A model generated the notes under the pieces. It ran no database searches and had not been told where the DNA came from. It saw only the letters and a list, made by a program, of their open reading frames with translations. A stretch of DNA of 64,000 bases from Mesorhizobium shangrilense (GTDB lineage: Bacteria; Pseudomonadota; Alphaproteobacteria; Rhizobiales; Rhizobiaceae), in assembly GCF_040537815.1 (NCBI RefSeq), contig NZ_JBEWSZ010000001.1, forward strand, positions 558,001-622,000, written 5' to 3'. This document shows, in pieces, positions 16,281 through 26,040 of the stretch (within the stretch, counting starts at the first letter, position 1; every line of letters starts with the position of its first letter). A program made the position numbers and the translations under genes.

Positions 16281-17420
16281 GCCGGCATCATTGCCGGGTG
16301 CGACGCTGTCCTGTCTCTCGCTAAGCCCCTCATGGCCGGACCATGACATCATCTGCTCGGGATGCAGCTTCAGCGCCTCGAGCAGGCGGTCACGCTTGAG
16401 CAGGATATATTCAGCCAGCAGCGCCATGTTCTTGGCTTCCATCGCCGGTGTTTCGGACGCTTGCCTCGCCGCCGGCACCAGTTCGGGGCTGATGACCGCG
16501 CGATATTCGCGAAACGCGATGGTCTCGAAGGTCGACATGGCGAACAGCGCAGTGCCGGCCCTGGCGGCGAAATTCGCCGGCGCCGAGGCAAGATGGGTCC
16601 AGCCGCTCTCTCCCATCGCCGCCTCCGCGAAGGTCGAACCAGCCTGGATGGTGTTGGTCATAAGCACGACGCCGTTGTTCTTCAGGATCTTCTGGATGCG
16701 GGCGGTGACCTGATAGGTGTCGTTGCGATCGAAGACGATGCGGCTTTTGAGGTAGCGGTTCTCGACCTCGACCAGCGCCGGGTTCAGGAAGCGCAGGCCG
16801 AATATCGTGTCGGAGATGCCGTGAAAGTCGATGCTGACCTGATGCGCATCGATGCCGGCTTCGTGCAGTGCGCGCTTGCCGATGATGGTCTGGGCGGTGA
16901 ACAGATCGCACCAGAGGATGGCGCCGCGACCGCGCAGCAGCGCGGCTTGCAGGCCGTGCGCACCTTCCAGCCGGATCAGCGGCGACCAGCGCGTGCGGCA
17001 CAGATGCGCGGCAAACGTCAGGCGGCGGCGATGGTTGGCGGCGAGCAGGCCCATGAACAGTGCTTCCGCATCGATGCCGCCGCCGAGCACGGCACGCACT
17101 GCCTTGGCGTAGCGCGCAAAGTCCTTGCGGATATGGCGCTTCAGGCGGAGCCTGGACACTTTCTGGCAAACAGGTGCCCACCATTCGACGGGCAGCAATG
17201 CCGCCACACCGAGATAGAAGCCGAGCAGAAGGCTCTCGCGCGGATCCCTGTTCGAGAACCCCCGCAGCCTTGCTGGCCTTATCAGCTTTCGGCTGAAGAA
17301 CAGGACCGACTCTTCACGCCCGGGAACCGGGGCATCGGCGATGATCTCGGAGCGATAGCGGTCGCCGGACGGTCGGTTCCGATGGGCTGTCCGGGATCTT
17401 GTGAGCCACGTCAGCCTCAT
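16263..17420 (-). CDS. LpxL/HtrB-like acyltransferase-superfamily protein, atypical active site
   Basis: 385-residue protein with the layout of LPLAT/LpxL-type lipid acyltransferases: a membrane-proximal helix (LLLGFYLGVAALLPVEWW), a central domain (GRGAILWCDLF, then VVLMTNTIQAGSTF, APANFAARAGTALFAMSTF) and a C-terminal LHPEQMMSW resembling the 'HPEQW' end of LpxL. The catalytic HX4(D/E) motif normally found after 'G.GVI' is not recognisable: the position reads WCDLFTAQ. Activity is therefore uncertain, and it may be a specialised or inactive homologue. It starts eight bases after the Rrf2 stop on the same strand, suggesting co-transcription. The N-terminal ~40 residues are poorly conserved-looking, so the true start may be later. 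Confidence 0.65.
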   Translation of the reverse strand: MRLTWLTRSRTAHRNRPSGDRYRSEIIADAPVPGREESVLFFSRKLIRPARLRGFSNRDPRESLLLGFYLGVAALLPVEWWAPVCQKVSRLRLKRHIRKDFARYAKAVRAVLGGGIDAEALFMGLLAANHRRRLTFAAHLCRTRWSPLIRLEGAHGLQAALLRGRGAILWCDLFTAQTIIGKRALHEAGIDAHQVSIDFHGISDTIFGLRFLNPALVEVENRYLKSRIVFDRNDTYQVTARIQKILKNNGVVLMTNTIQAGSTFAEAAMGESGWTHLASAPANFAARAGTALFAMSTFETIAFREYRAVISPELVPAARQASETPAMEAKNMALLAEYILLKRDRLLEALKLHPEQMMSWSGHEGLSERQDSVAPGNDAGLRLSQ

Positions 17421-17428
17421 GCAGGCCG

Positions 17429-17878
17429 CTATATCTGCGAGGTCAGTTCGACCGGGAAATCGTCATTGTCGGCATCGCGCATGGCGGCAAGGCTGCGATT
17501 GTCGAGCACTTCGGCGATCGCCTGCCTCACTTCCAGCATCATGTGCCGGACCTGGCAGGTTGCCTCGTCGCAGTCCTCGCAGCGCTGGTACTGCGTGCGG
17601 CTGGCGCAGGGAATCGGCGCCAGCGGCCCGTCGAGCACCCTAACGACATGGCCGATCTTGATCTCGGCAGCTGGACGGGCGAGGCGATAGCCGCCTTCCT
17701 TGCCCTTGCGGCTCTGGACGAAGCCGGCATTGCGCAACTCGCCCAGGATGGCATCGAGGAATTTCTTCGGGATATTGTTGGCCACCGCGATGTCGTTGAC
17801 GAAGGCCAATTGGCCAACCGGCAGGCCGGACAGATGCACGAGGGCCTTGAGGCCGTATTTGCCTTTTTTTGTCAGCAT
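17429..17878 (-). CDS. Rrf2-family transcriptional regulator
   Basis: 149-residue Rrf2 regulator. The N-terminal winged helix reads MLTKKGKYGLKALVHL, followed by a recognition region (VANNIPKKFLDAILGEL) and the wing (RKGKEGGYRLARP). A cluster of four cysteines (CX8CX2CX4C, residues ~99-116) could bind an iron-sulfur cluster, although the spacing differs from classical IscR/RirA. The ATG at 17878 is chosen because the family always starts near M-L-T-K/M-S; the longer frame is unlikely. Its neighbours are sulfate-transport genes upstream on the same strand, so regulation of sulfur assimilation is a fair hypothesis. It is separated from them by a terminator at 18086-18108. Confidence 0.88.
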   Translation of the reverse strand: MLTKKGKYGLKALVHLSGLPVGQLAFVNDIAVANNIPKKFLDAILGELRNAGFVQSRKGKEGGYRLARPAAEIKIGHVVRVLDGPLAPIPCASRTQYQRCEDCDEATCQVRHMMLEVRQAIAEVLDNRSLAAMRDADNDDFPVELTSQI

Positions 17879-18081
17879 GCCCAGATCAACCCATAAAGCC
17901 CCAACCACTCGCATCTGGCGACTGTTTGTGTGCAAATAATGACGTTTTGATCACGCGATGATGTTTCGCGAAAACAAGCCCGCCCAACGGCACGTTAGGC
18001 ACAAACGCGTTGATTCTTCGTAACGTTTTTCACAGATGAAGCCGATATTGCTGTGGAGACCGGGTTGCCGGCGCATGAAAT

Positions 18082-18108
18082 GGAAAAAGCCGGCAAAGCG
18101 CCGGCTTT
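18082..18108 (-). terminator. Rho-independent terminator of the second sulfate-binding gene
   Basis: Stem AAAGCCGGC / GCCGGCTTT (9 bp, 5-base loop, 18086-18108) followed on the minus strand by a run of Ts, 27 bases after the stop of the gene ending at 18135. It is a good intrinsic terminator separating the sulfate genes from the Rrf2 gene. Confidence 0.8.
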
Positions 18109-18134
18109 CTCATTTCTAGCGGATGATGCAGATG

Positions 18135-19121
18135 TCAGCGGCTGCCATAGGCCTGGTCGAGCAGGCCGCCGGCGGCAAAATGCTCCTTCTGCACCTTGTC
18201 CCAGCCACCGAACACGTCTTCGACCGTCAGCAGCCGGACATCGGGAAACTGGTCCTTGTACTTGGCGGCAACGGCGGCGTCGCGAACGCGGTTGCCATTC
18301 TCAGCCAGGATGTCCTGTCCCTGCGGCGTGTAGAGGAAGTCCAGATAGGTCTTGGCGAGATCGCGCGTGCCATGCTCGTCGGCGACCTTGTCGACAATCG
18401 CCACCGGGAATTCGGCGAGCAGGCTGACCGAGGGTGTGACCTGTTCGAACTTGTCGTCGCCATACTCCTTGCGGATGCCGCGCGTCTCGGACTCGAAGGT
18501 GATCAGCACGTCGCCGATCTCGCGCTGCACGAAGGTGGTGGTCGCGGCGCGTCCGCCGGTGTCGAAGATCGGCACGTTGTTGAACAGCTTGGTGATGAAC
18601 TCCTTCACCTTGGCATCGTCGCCCTTGAAGGCTTCCTTGGCGTAGGCGGTTGCCGCCAGATAGGTGTAGCGCGCATTGCCCGACGTCTTGGGGTTGGGGA
18701 AGATCACCTGCACGTCGTCGCGCACCAGGTCGTTCCAATCCTTGATGTGCTTGGGATTGCCGGCGCGCACCAGGAAGGATGGCAGCGAATAGAAGGGCGA
18801 GGCGTTGTCGGGAAAGTCCTTTTGCCAGTCGGCGGAGACGAGGCCTTTCTTGACCAGGAAGTCGACATCGGTGACCTGGTTGAAAGTGACGACGTCGGCG
18901 GCGAGCCCTTCGGCGATGGCGCGCGCCTGCGCCGAGGTCCCGGCATGCGACTGGTCGACGGTGACGCCAGGATGCTCGGCGACGAAGGCCTTGTTGACCT
19001 GCACGAACAGTTCACGGCCGACATCGTAGGATGCGTTGAGCAGCTTGTCGGCTGACCAGGCTTGGGAGGATGCCAGGAAGAGGCCGGCCAAGGTTGCCGT
19101 GGCCAGGAAAAATCGCTTCAT
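18135..19121 (-). CDS. Sulfate/thiosulfate ABC transporter binding protein (second copy)
   Basis: 328-residue periplasmic oxyanion-binding protein with signal peptide (MKRFFLATATLAGLFLASSQ, cleavage near AWSA-DK). Sbp/CysP landmarks are present: LLNASYDVGRELF, DQSHAGTSAQARAI, ADVVTFNQVTDVDFLV, IFPNPKTSGNARYTYL. It is homologous to but clearly diverged from the binding protein at 22435. The ATG at 19121 (not the one seven codons upstream) opens the signal peptide. It lies after cysA, separated by a 376-base gap, and has its own terminator, so it may be separately expressed. It may favour thiosulfate or another oxyanion; that is speculation. Confidence 0.92.
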   Translation of the reverse strand: MKRFFLATATLAGLFLASSQAWSADKLLNASYDVGRELFVQVNKAFVAEHPGVTVDQSHAGTSAQARAIAEGLAADVVTFNQVTDVDFLVKKGLVSADWQKDFPDNASPFYSLPSFLVRAGNPKHIKDWNDLVRDDVQVIFPNPKTSGNARYTYLAATAYAKEAFKGDDAKVKEFITKLFNNVPIFDTGGRAATTTFVQREIGDVLITFESETRGIRKEYGDDKFEQVTPSVSLLAEFPVAIVDKVADEHGTRDLAKTYLDFLYTPQGQDILAENGNRVRDAAVAAKYKDQFPDVRLLTVEDVFGGWDKVQKEHFAAGGLLDQAYGSR

Positions 19122-19497
19122 GAAAATGGGTCTCCAGTGCAATTCGTTTATCGCGCGAACATAGCCGTGGCGCGCGGTGCGCGACGAGGCACGCGCAGGG
19201 GCCGTGTGACCCTTCGGCGAGAAAAGTTATTGCCGGAACAGGCAGTTGTTAGGATTTTCTTCCAAGATGAATCATTCTGCATCCTTTGGCGGCGCGTTGA
19301 AGGCATCTGGGTGCACAATCGTTCCAGAACCGGCCGATGCGAATGTGACCGATACGGCGCACTTCGCGCCGAGCTGGAAGGCATGGACCAGGCCATCGGC
19401 CATAACGACCTGTTCATTGGTGACGGCAAACACGGGTGAGTTCAGCCGGATCAAGGGCCTGAAGGTCGAGAACTGGCTGGTATAGGCCGACCGAGGA
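19122..19497. other. Gap between the second binding-protein gene and cysA
   Basis: No recognisable gene in 376 bases. On the minus strand a frame without ATG start runs from about cysA's stop to 19272 and ends in NAPPKDAE; a plus-strand 79-codon frame overlaps it. Neither resembles a family I know, and neither has a convincing ribosome binding site. This region may carry the promoter of the binding-protein gene or a decayed gene. Confidence 0.4.
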
Positions 19498-20538
19498 TCA
19501 GGTGGCCGGAAACAGCTTCCAACGACCGGGCCGGAACGCCACGCGGCTCTTCTGTGCCGCCGGATGGTTGACCGGCAGTTCGATCTCGACGCGCTGGCGG
19601 TCGCCGCCGATTTCGAGTTCGACGCGCCTTGTGCCTGCGACGCGACGGCTGGCGGCGACCGTGCCGGCGATGCAGCCGCTGCAGCCGTCCATCAGTTCGA
19701 CATCGTGCGGGCGGAAGAACAGCGTCGCATCGCCCGAGGGTTCGTGCGGCGCGAAAAGCCCGATCGGACGGTCGGCAAGCCAGATTTCGCCGTTCTCGAC
19801 CTTGACGGGAAGCGAGCTCGATTCCCCGATGAAGCCGTAGACGAAGGGCGAGTTCGGGGTGTCGTAGATGTCGTCGGCGGTGCCGACCTGCTCGATCCGG
19901 CCCTGGCTCATCACCACGACGCGGTCGGCAAGCTCCAGTGCCTCTTCCTGGTCGTGCGTGACGAAGACGGTGGTGTGGCCGGTGGCGTCGTGGATCTCGC
20001 GCAGCCAGCGGCGCAATTCCCGGCGCACCTGCGCATCGAGCGCGCCGAACGGTTCGTCGAGCAGCAGCACCTTGGGTTCGATGGCCATGGCGCGTGCCAG
20101 CGCCACGCGCTGGCGCTGGCCGCCGGAAAGCTGCGCCGGATAGCGCTTTTCGAGGCCCGAAAGCTGGACGAGGTCGAGAAGCTCCGAGGCACGGCGGCGG
20201 ATTTCCGCAGCCGGCGGACGCGTCGATCCGTGGCGGACCTTCAGGCCGAAACCGATATTGTCGGCGACGGTCATGTGCCGGAACAGCGCGTAGTGCTGGA
20301 AAACGAAACCGACATTGCGCTCCTGGATCGACTTCTGCGAGGCGTCCTCGTCGCCGAAGAAGATCTTGCCGCGCGTCGGCCGCTCCAGCCCGGCAATCAG
20401 CCTGAGCAGCGTCGTCTTGCCGGAACCGGATGGCCCCAGCAAGGCGATCAACTCGCCCGACTTGATGTCGAGCGACACGTCGTGGAGCGCGGGAAACCGC
20501 TCAAACTCCTTGCGCACGTTGGCAACGCGAACTTCCAT
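19498..20538 (-). CDS. cysA: Sulfate/thiosulfate import ATP-binding protein CysA
   Basis: ATPase of the sulfate importer, 346 residues. Walker [10 protein letters not shown] (~residues 36-44), Q-loop region [16 protein letters not shown], signature [14 protein letters not shown], Walker [12 protein letters not shown] and H-loop [13 protein letters not shown] are all present, with the FQHYALF and DEPFGALD forms characteristic of CysA. A C-terminal TOBE-type regulatory domain (FFRPHDVEL...) completes it. The ATG at 20538 is used; the frame extends one codon to a TTG. It follows cysW with a 72-base gap in the order binding protein-cysT-cysW-cysA. Confidence 0.95.
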   Translation of the reverse strand: MEVRVANVRKEFERFPALHDVSLDIKSGELIALLGPSGSGKTTLLRLIAGLERPTRGKIFFGDEDASQKSIQERNVGFVFQHYALFRHMTVADNIGFGLKVRHGSTRPPAAEIRRRASELLDLVQLSGLEKRYPAQLSGGQRQRVALARAMAIEPKVLLLDEPFGALDAQVRRELRRWLREIHDATGHTTVFVTHDQEEALELADRVVVMSQGRIEQVGTADDIYDTPNSPFVYGFIGESSSLPVKVENGEIWLADRPIGLFAPHEPSGDATLFFRPHDVELMDGCSGCIAGTVAASRRVAGTRRVELEIGGDRQRVEIELPVNHPAAQKSRVAFRPGRWKLFPAT

Positions 20539-20610
20539 CAATAGTCCCTTTGTCGTGGATGCATGTGGTTATCCCAAAACCGGTAGCCACTTTTGGGCGA
20601 TATGCATTTT

Positions 20611-21495
20611 TCAGTGTCCGCGCGTCGCGGCGAGTTCGGCGCCGTAGCGCATCTCGAGAAGTGTTTTCAAGACCAACGTGACGAGCGCCAGGCCCGCAAG
20701 CAACGAAGCCACAGCGAAGGCGCCAACCGCGTTGTACTCATTGTAGAGGATTTCGACATGCAGCGGCATGGTGTTGGTCAGGCCGCGTATATGGCCTGAT
20801 ACCACGGACACCGCACCAAACTCGCCCATGGCGCGCGCGTTGCACAGGAGCACACCGTAGAGCAGCCCCCATTTGACGTTGGGCAGCGTGACATACCAGA
20901 AAGTCTGCCAGCCATTGGCGCCGAGCGAAAGTGCTGCTTCCTCATCGCCGTTGCCCTGTTCCTGCATCAGCGGGATCAGCTCGCGCGCGACAAAGGGGAA
21001 GGTGACGAAGACGGTCGCCAACACAATGCCGGGCACGGCGAACAGGATGACGATGCCATGCGCCTTCAGCCAACCGCCGAGCAGCCCCTGCGCCCCAAAC
21101 AGAAGCACGTAGACGAGGCCGGAAATGACCGGGGAGACCGAGAAGGGCAGGTCGATCAGCGTGGTCAGGAAGGCCTTGCCCTTGAACTCGAACTTGGCGA
21201 TCGCCCAGGCGGCGGAGATGCCGAAGACAATGTTGAGCGGCACCGAGATCGCCGCCACCAGCAGCGTCAGCCGGATGGCCGAGCGGGTGTCGGCATCGCC
21301 CAGCGACTGCAGATAGGCGCCAATGCCCTTGGCGAAGGCCTCGTGGAAGACGATGATCAGGGGCAGCAGCAGAAAGATGCCAAGGAAGGCAAAGACGATG
21401 GTCATCAGCACGGCTTGCGCCGGCCGGCTCTCGGTCACCGCCGCTGAGCGGCTTTCATGATGCGGTTCCCAGGATTTGATTTCGGGGTCAGCCAT
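20611..21495 (-). CDS. cysW: Sulfate ABC transporter permease CysW
   Basis: Inner-membrane permease of 294 residues with six predicted hydrophobic helices. The CysW-like stretches are [59 protein letters not shown] and the EAA-type coupling loop [21 protein letters not shown]. It overlaps the upstream cysT by eight bases, indicating translational coupling, and forms the translocation pore with CysT energised by CysA. Confidence 0.95.
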   Translation of the reverse strand: MADPEIKSWEPHHESRSAAVTESRPAQAVLMTIVFAFLGIFLLLPLIIVFHEAFAKGIGAYLQSLGDADTRSAIRLTLLVAAISVPLNIVFGISAAWAIAKFEFKGKAFLTTLIDLPFSVSPVISGLVYVLLFGAQGLLGGWLKAHGIVILFAVPGIVLATVFVTFPFVARELIPLMQEQGNGDEEAALSLGANGWQTFWYVTLPNVKWGLLYGVLLCNARAMGEFGAVSVVSGHIRGLTNTMPLHVEILYNEYNAVGAFAVASLLAGLALVTLVLKTLLEMRYGAELAATRGH

Positions 21496-22339
21496 AGCGC
21501 TTGCGGCTCCATGTCTGTGCCAGATTGACGACGAGCAGCATCACGAACGACAGAGCCAGCATGATCGCTGCGATCGCGGTCGCCGCCGGATAATTGTATT
21601 CTTCCAGCCGGATGACGATCAGAAGCGGCGCGATCTCCGATTTGTAAGGCAGATTGCCGGCGATGAAGATGACCGATCCGTATTCGCCGACGCCGCGCGC
21701 GAAGGCGAGCGAAAAGCCGGTGATGATGGCCGGCGCTAGGCCTGGAAACAGGATGCGGGTGATGATCTGGAAGCGGCTGGCGCCAAGCGTTGCCGCGGCT
21801 TCCTCCACCTCCTTGTCGATCTCCTCCATGATCGGCTGCACGGTGCGCACGACGAAGGGAAGGCCAATGAACACCAGCGCGATGACGATGCCGAGCGGTG
21901 TGTAGGCGACCTTGATGCCGAGTGGCGCCAGAAGGTGGCCGATCCAGCCGTTTGGCGCGTAGAGCGTGGTCAGTGCGATGCCCGCCACCGCCGTCGGCAG
22001 GGCGAAGGGCAGGTCGACCATGGCATCGACGACGCGGCGGCCGGGAAAGCGGTAACGCACCAGCACCCAGGCGACAAGTGTGCCAAAGACGACGTTGACC
22101 AGGGCGGCGATGAAGGCGGTGCCGAAGCTGATGCGCAGCGCATTGAGGGTGCGGCGGTCGGTTGCGATCGCCCAGAATTCAGGCCAGCCAAGGGCGGCCG
22201 AGCGCCAGATCAGCCCGGACAGTGGAATGAGGATGATGAGGGTGAGGTAGGCAAGCGAGAAGCCGAGCGTCAATCCGAAACCCGGAATGACACTCGGCTG
22301 TCTGAACCGCCACCCCGCCTGCGCGGGTGCTGTGGTCAT
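21488..22339 (-). CDS. cysT: Sulfate ABC transporter permease CysT
   Basis: Inner-membrane permease of 283 residues. CysT landmarks include [58 protein letters not shown] and the coupling motif [21 protein letters not shown] followed by [14 protein letters not shown]. It follows the primary sulfate-binding protein gene by 95 bases and overlaps cysW by eight bases. Confidence 0.95.
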   Translation of the reverse strand: MTTAPAQAGWRFRQPSVIPGFGLTLGFSLAYLTLIILIPLSGLIWRSAALGWPEFWAIATDRRTLNALRISFGTAFIAALVNVVFGTLVAWVLVRYRFPGRRVVDAMVDLPFALPTAVAGIALTTLYAPNGWIGHLLAPLGIKVAYTPLGIVIALVFIGLPFVVRTVQPIMEEIDKEVEEAAATLGASRFQIITRILFPGLAPAIITGFSLAFARGVGEYGSVIFIAGNLPYKSEIAPLLIVIRLEEYNYPAATAIAAIMLALSFVMLLVVNLAQTWSRKRYG

Positions 22340-22434
22340 GGAATTCTGGATCGTCCCTTTTTATTCAACCAGATTGCTTGGCACTATGGTCCGAAGGCCT
22401 TCGGGAAGAAGCCCCTAGGCCTCTCCCCAGCCAC

Positions 22435-23463
22435 TTACTGGGCCGGCTTGTAGATCTGGTCGAATATACCACCGTCGCCGAAATGATAAGGCTGCGCCTT
22501 CTTCCAGCCGCCAAAGAGCGGATCGTCGATGGAGATCAGCTTGATCGCAGGCGTTTTAGGAAGATCCTCGGCCGCCACAAGCTCTGGCTTCGCCGGACGA
22601 TAGTGGTTCTTGGCGATGATCGTCTGCCCTTCCTTGGAATAGAGCCAGCCCAGATAGGCTTCGGCGACCTTGCGTGTGCCCTTGGCGTCGACATTGGCGT
22701 CGACGATCGCCACCGGCGGCTCGGCCAGGATCGACGTCGGCGGGTAGACGAGCTCGAAATTGTCGGCGCCGAATTCATCCAGTGCCAGGTAGGCATCGTT
22801 TTCCCAGGCGATCAGCACGTCGCCGAGGCCTTTTTGCGCGAAGGTCACCGTCGAGCCGCGCGCGCCCGTGTCGAGCACCGGGGCATTGGCGTAGAGCTTG
22901 CCGACGAATTCCTTGGTCTTGGCCTCGTCGCCGCCATCATTGGCGTTGGCGTAGGCCCAGGCGGCGAGATAGTTCCAGCGCGCGCCACCGGAGGTCTTGG
23001 GGTTCGGCGTGATCACCTGGACGCCATCCTTGACCAGGTCGTTCCAGTCATGAATGCCCTTGGGATTGCCCTTGCGGACGAGGAAGATGATGGTCGAGGT
23101 GTAGGGCGCGGAATTGTTTTCGAATTTCGTGCGCCAGTCGGGGTTGATCTTCTTCGACTTCGAAACGATGGCGTTGATGTCGCCTTCCAGCGCCAGCGTC
23201 ACCACGTCGGCATCGAGGCCGTCGATCACCGCGCGGGCCTGGGCGCCCGATCCGCCATGCGACTGCTGTATGGTGACCGTCTCACCGGTCTCGGCCTTCC
23301 AATGCGCGGCGAAGGCTTCGTCATAGGCCTTGTAAAGCTCGCGCGTCGGGTCATAGGACACGTTGAGGATGGTGGTGTCGGCAAACGCGAAACCCAGTGT
23401 GCCGAACTGGACAGATGAGGCGACCAGCGCGCCGAGCAATTTCTTGAAATAAGGTTTGGTCAT
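22435..23463 (-). CDS. Sulfate ABC transporter periplasmic binding protein (first gene of the cys operon)
   Basis: 342-residue Sbp/CysP-type binding protein with signal peptide (after [18 protein letters not shown], cleavage near AFA-DT). Landmarks: [75 protein letters not shown]. The -PTRELY and SGGARW forms match sulfate-binding Sbp proteins. The ATG at 23463 follows GGAGGCGGG; the longer frame starts inside the promoter region. It leads the leftward operon into cysT, cysW and cysA. Confidence 0.94.
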   Translation of the reverse strand: MTKPYFKKLLGALVASSVQFGTLGFAFADTTILNVSYDPTRELYKAYDEAFAAHWKAETGETVTIQQSHGGSGAQARAVIDGLDADVVTLALEGDINAIVSKSKKINPDWRTKFENNSAPYTSTIIFLVRKGNPKGIHDWNDLVKDGVQVITPNPKTSGGARWNYLAAWAYANANDGGDEAKTKEFVGKLYANAPVLDTGARGSTVTFAQKGLGDVLIAWENDAYLALDEFGADNFELVYPPTSILAEPPVAIVDANVDAKGTRKVAEAYLGWLYSKEGQTIIAKNHYRPAKPELVAAEDLPKTPAIKLISIDDPLFGGWKKAQPYHFGDGGIFDQIYKPAQ

Positions 23464-23773
23464 TCCCGCCTCCGTTGAACTGAGGCGAACTCTACCGAAT
23501 TGATAGAATTTAGATGCATTCAATGTTGCCTTTTTTGCCCCTCCGAAGCAAATTTTCGCCGCCTATTGGCTGCATGAAGAAATTTCTTCCTCATGCTGGT
23601 GAGGCGAGGAGTCAGATCGCGGTTGCGTAAAGGCCGCGATCCTTCGCGCCCACCCCCGCATTGTCGACAATTGGCGAAATCGGCGGTGACAGCCGATCTC
23701 CCCACTCGTGGGGGGAGATCGGCAGCTCGCGCCGTCGCGCGAAAAACCAAGGTGGCGAATCCCTTGCCGGATT
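23464..23773. promoter_or_regulatory. Promoter region of the sulfate operon plus an intergenic hairpin repeat
   Basis: No gene in 310 bases. Close to the sulfate-binding gene, TCTACCGAATTGATAGA at 23491-23507 is an imperfect inverted repeat followed by a TTTAGA, a candidate site for the cys regulator. Further right, GCCGATCTCCCC pairs with GGGGAGATCGGC at 23692-23723, and a TTGTCGACAA palindrome lies about 40 bases before it; this resembles a dispersed rhizobial intergenic repeat. Confidence 0.5.
23692..23723. repeat. 12-bp-stem hairpin, REP-like
   Basis: GCCGATCTCCCC and GGGGAGATCGGC form a perfect 12-bp stem around an 8-base loop. Just upstream is TTGGCGAAATCG, which also occurs inside the long inverted repeat at 58012-58183, suggesting a shared intergenic-element family. 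Confidence 0.6.
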
Positions 23774-25864
23774 CTATTCGACAAACACTTTCACGCTTGC
23801 CGCCCGTCCAGCCGCATCGATGACCGTCAAGGTCGAATAGCCGGTGCCATCGGGCAGCCAGGTCGCCGTGCGCGTGCGGTCGATGCCGGTGAGCGGCTTG
23901 CCGTTGGCTAGCCAGCGGAAGGGTGCGCGGCCACCCTGCAGTTTCAGCACCAGCGGGGTGGCGTCGGCCGAGTTGGTGGCCAGATCGACGCGGGCGCCGT
24001 CGGGCGGGAAGATGATGGTCGGCGCCGGCTCCGTCGGTGTCGCCTGCACCAACCCGTCGGAGCCGGCACCAAACCGGGTGAGCGTGACCGGCAATTCGTC
24101 GCGCTTGGGGTTCTGGACGCCGGGCGGCCTGCCCGGCAGCGGGACGGCTGCGAGGCCCGAGCGAACAAAACCCTCGAACAGGATCGGGGCGGCCGAGACA
24201 TAGCCGGACAGGCCGGGCACCGCGCCGGCATCGGGACGACCGACCCAGACGCCCAGCACGTAGCGGCCGTCGAAGCCGACCGACCAGGCGTCGCGATAGC
24301 CGTAGGAGGTGCCGGTCTTGTAGGCGATGCCGCGCTGGATGGCGCCTTCCGGCGGCTTGACACCCGACAGAATGTCGATGATCTGCCAGTTGGCCTGGTC
24401 ATCGAGGATGGTGGCGGTCGAGCTTTGGGCATTGGCCGGCTCGCTGCCGTCATGCAGCGCGTGCGTCTTGCCGCCATTGGCGAGCCCCGTATAGAGCTGG
24501 ACGAGATCGCGCAGCGTGACGCCAACCCCACCGAGGCCAATCGCGAGGCCAGGCGCCTCGTTGACCGGCAGCACCGGCGTCACGCCGGCCTGGCGGAAGC
24601 GCGCCATCAGCCGCGCCGGGCCGACTGCATCGAGCACACGGATCGCCGGCACGTTGAGCGACAGCTGCAATGCCTGGCGGATGCTGACATCGCCCTGGTA
24701 GCCCATGTCGAAATTCTTCGGCCGGTAGCCGCCGAAATCGGCCGGACTGTCCTCAATCAGCGTTTCCTGCGCCACCAGCCCCTGCTCGAAGGCGAGCCCG
24801 TAGATGAAGGGTTTCAGCGTCGAACCGGGCGAGCGGATGGTCTTGGTCATGTCGATCCAGCCGGAGCGGCTGGCGTCGAAGAAATTGGCCGAGCCGACCT
24901 CGCCCAGAATATCGCCGGTGCGGGCGTCAGCCAGCACCATGGCGACAGACAGGCGGGGGCCGAGCTTGGTCGCGGCGTCCCGGGCCACCTGTTCCAGCCC
25001 GGCCTGGACGCTCCTGCGAATCGTCAGCTTCAACGGTTGGCCGGGAACTGCCTTGGGCAGCATCGCATAGGCAGCGTGCGCCGCCAACGCCGGAAGCCTG
25101 CGCCGTAAGCCTGCGACATCGTCGAGCGCGGCGCGCGCGGCTTCGCGGTCGCCGATGAGGCCGGCCGAAACCATGCGGGTCAGCACCCGGTCGCGGGCGG
25201 CGTGCGCGATCCGAAGGTTGCGGTCGGGCCGCCGCCGTTCCGGCAATTGCGGCAGGGCGACGAGCAGGGCGGCTTCCGAAACCGTGAGCCGTTTCGGTTC
25301 CTTGCCGAAATAGGCGAGCGATGCGGCGCGCACGCCTTCCAGATTGCCGCCATAGGGGGCCAGCGTCAGGTAGCGTTCGAGGATTTCTCGCTTCGTCAGC
25401 CGCCGCTCGATCTGGATGGCGCGCAGCATCTGCTTGATCTTGGAGCCGAGGCTGCGGCTTTCGCGCGGTTCGATCAGCCGCGCCAGTTGCATCGACAGCG
25501 TCGAGCCGCCGGACACGATATGGCCGCTGGTGGCGAACTGGCCAGCGGCGCGGGCGAGCGCCAGCACGTCGACGCCCTCATGGTCCCAGAAGCGCTTGTC
25601 CTCATAGGCGACCAGCATGTCGACAAACTGCTTGTCGACCTGGTCGAGGTGGGTTTCCAGCCGCCAGTAGCCGTCCGGCGTGGCGAAGGCGCGCAGCAGA
25701 AGGCCGTCGCGGTCCTGGACTTCGGTGGAGACTGTGAGCTTTGCCGGGAGCGGGGGCGGGAAGGCGCGGTCGAGCTCCCAGAGGGCGGCGATGGAGAGGG
25801 TTAGAACGCCGGCGCAAGAAGCTGCGGCTATGGCTGCCCGACGAAGAAATTTTCTGGAGAGCAT
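23774..25864 (-). CDS. pbpC: Penicillin-binding protein 1C (bifunctional transglycosylase/transpeptidase)
   Basis: 696-residue class A penicillin-binding protein of the PBP1C type, anchored by an N-terminal helix (residues ~8-30). The GT51 glycosyltransferase domain shows EDKRFWDHEGVD (catalytic Glu ~88), GGSTLSMQLARL and KREILERYLTLAPYGGNLEG. The transpeptidase shows SPGSTLKPFIYG (SxxK), SLNVPAI (SxN) and YKTGTSYGYRDAW (KTGT). A C-terminal BiPBP_C domain follows (IIFPPDGARVDL onwards). The ATG at 25864 is preferred because the longer frame runs into the inverted repeat at 25872. It lies downstream of the alpha-2-macroglobulin gene, the same pairing as E. coli yfhM-pbpC. Confidence 0.94.
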   Translation of the reverse strand: MLSRKFLRRAAIAAASCAGVLTLSIAALWELDRAFPPPLPAKLTVSTEVQDRDGLLLRAFATPDGYWRLETHLDQVDKQFVDMLVAYEDKRFWDHEGVDVLALARAAGQFATSGHIVSGGSTLSMQLARLIEPRESRSLGSKIKQMLRAIQIERRLTKREILERYLTLAPYGGNLEGVRAASLAYFGKEPKRLTVSEAALLVALPQLPERRRPDRNLRIAHAARDRVLTRMVSAGLIGDREAARAALDDVAGLRRRLPALAAHAAYAMLPKAVPGQPLKLTIRRSVQAGLEQVARDAATKLGPRLSVAMVLADARTGDILGEVGSANFFDASRSGWIDMTKTIRSPGSTLKPFIYGLAFEQGLVAQETLIEDSPADFGGYRPKNFDMGYQGDVSIRQALQLSLNVPAIRVLDAVGPARLMARFRQAGVTPVLPVNEAPGLAIGLGGVGVTLRDLVQLYTGLANGGKTHALHDGSEPANAQSSTATILDDQANWQIIDILSGVKPPEGAIQRGIAYKTGTSYGYRDAWSVGFDGRYVLGVWVGRPDAGAVPGLSGYVSAAPILFEGFVRSGLAAVPLPGRPPGVQNPKRDELPVTLTRFGAGSDGLVQATPTEPAPTIIFPPDGARVDLATNSADATPLVLKLQGGRAPFRWLANGKPLTGIDRTRTATWLPDGTGYSTLTVIDAAGRAASVKVFVE

Positions 25865-25871
25865 GGCGCCA

Positions 25872-26040
25872 CCCCTCATTGTCCTGCCGGACATTTCTCC
25901 CCGTATAGTGACGGGGAGAAAGACGCTGTCGCGGATGGTTTCGCCAATCGCCAACGTTGCAAAAAAGGCGGCGAAATTCGCGACAGCTCCCTTCTCCCCG
26001 TCACTATACGGGGAGAAGGTGCCGGCAGGCGGATGAGGGG
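25872..26040. repeat. Long inverted repeat, MITE/RIME-like, copy 1
   Basis: 169-base element with 49-base arms at 25872-25920 and 25992-26040 matching at about 42 of 49 positions. Each arm contains its own smaller hairpin (TTCTCCCCG...CGGGGAGAA). It lies in the 216-base gap between the alpha-2-macroglobulin gene and pbpC. A second copy is at 58012-58183. No open frame of its own; probably a non-autonomous mobile or palindromic element. Confidence 0.85.

Noticed and set aside
25865..25954. Longer N-terminus for PBP1C
   Set aside because: The added residues are encoded by the inverted-repeat element, while the ATG at 25864 directly precedes the membrane anchor.
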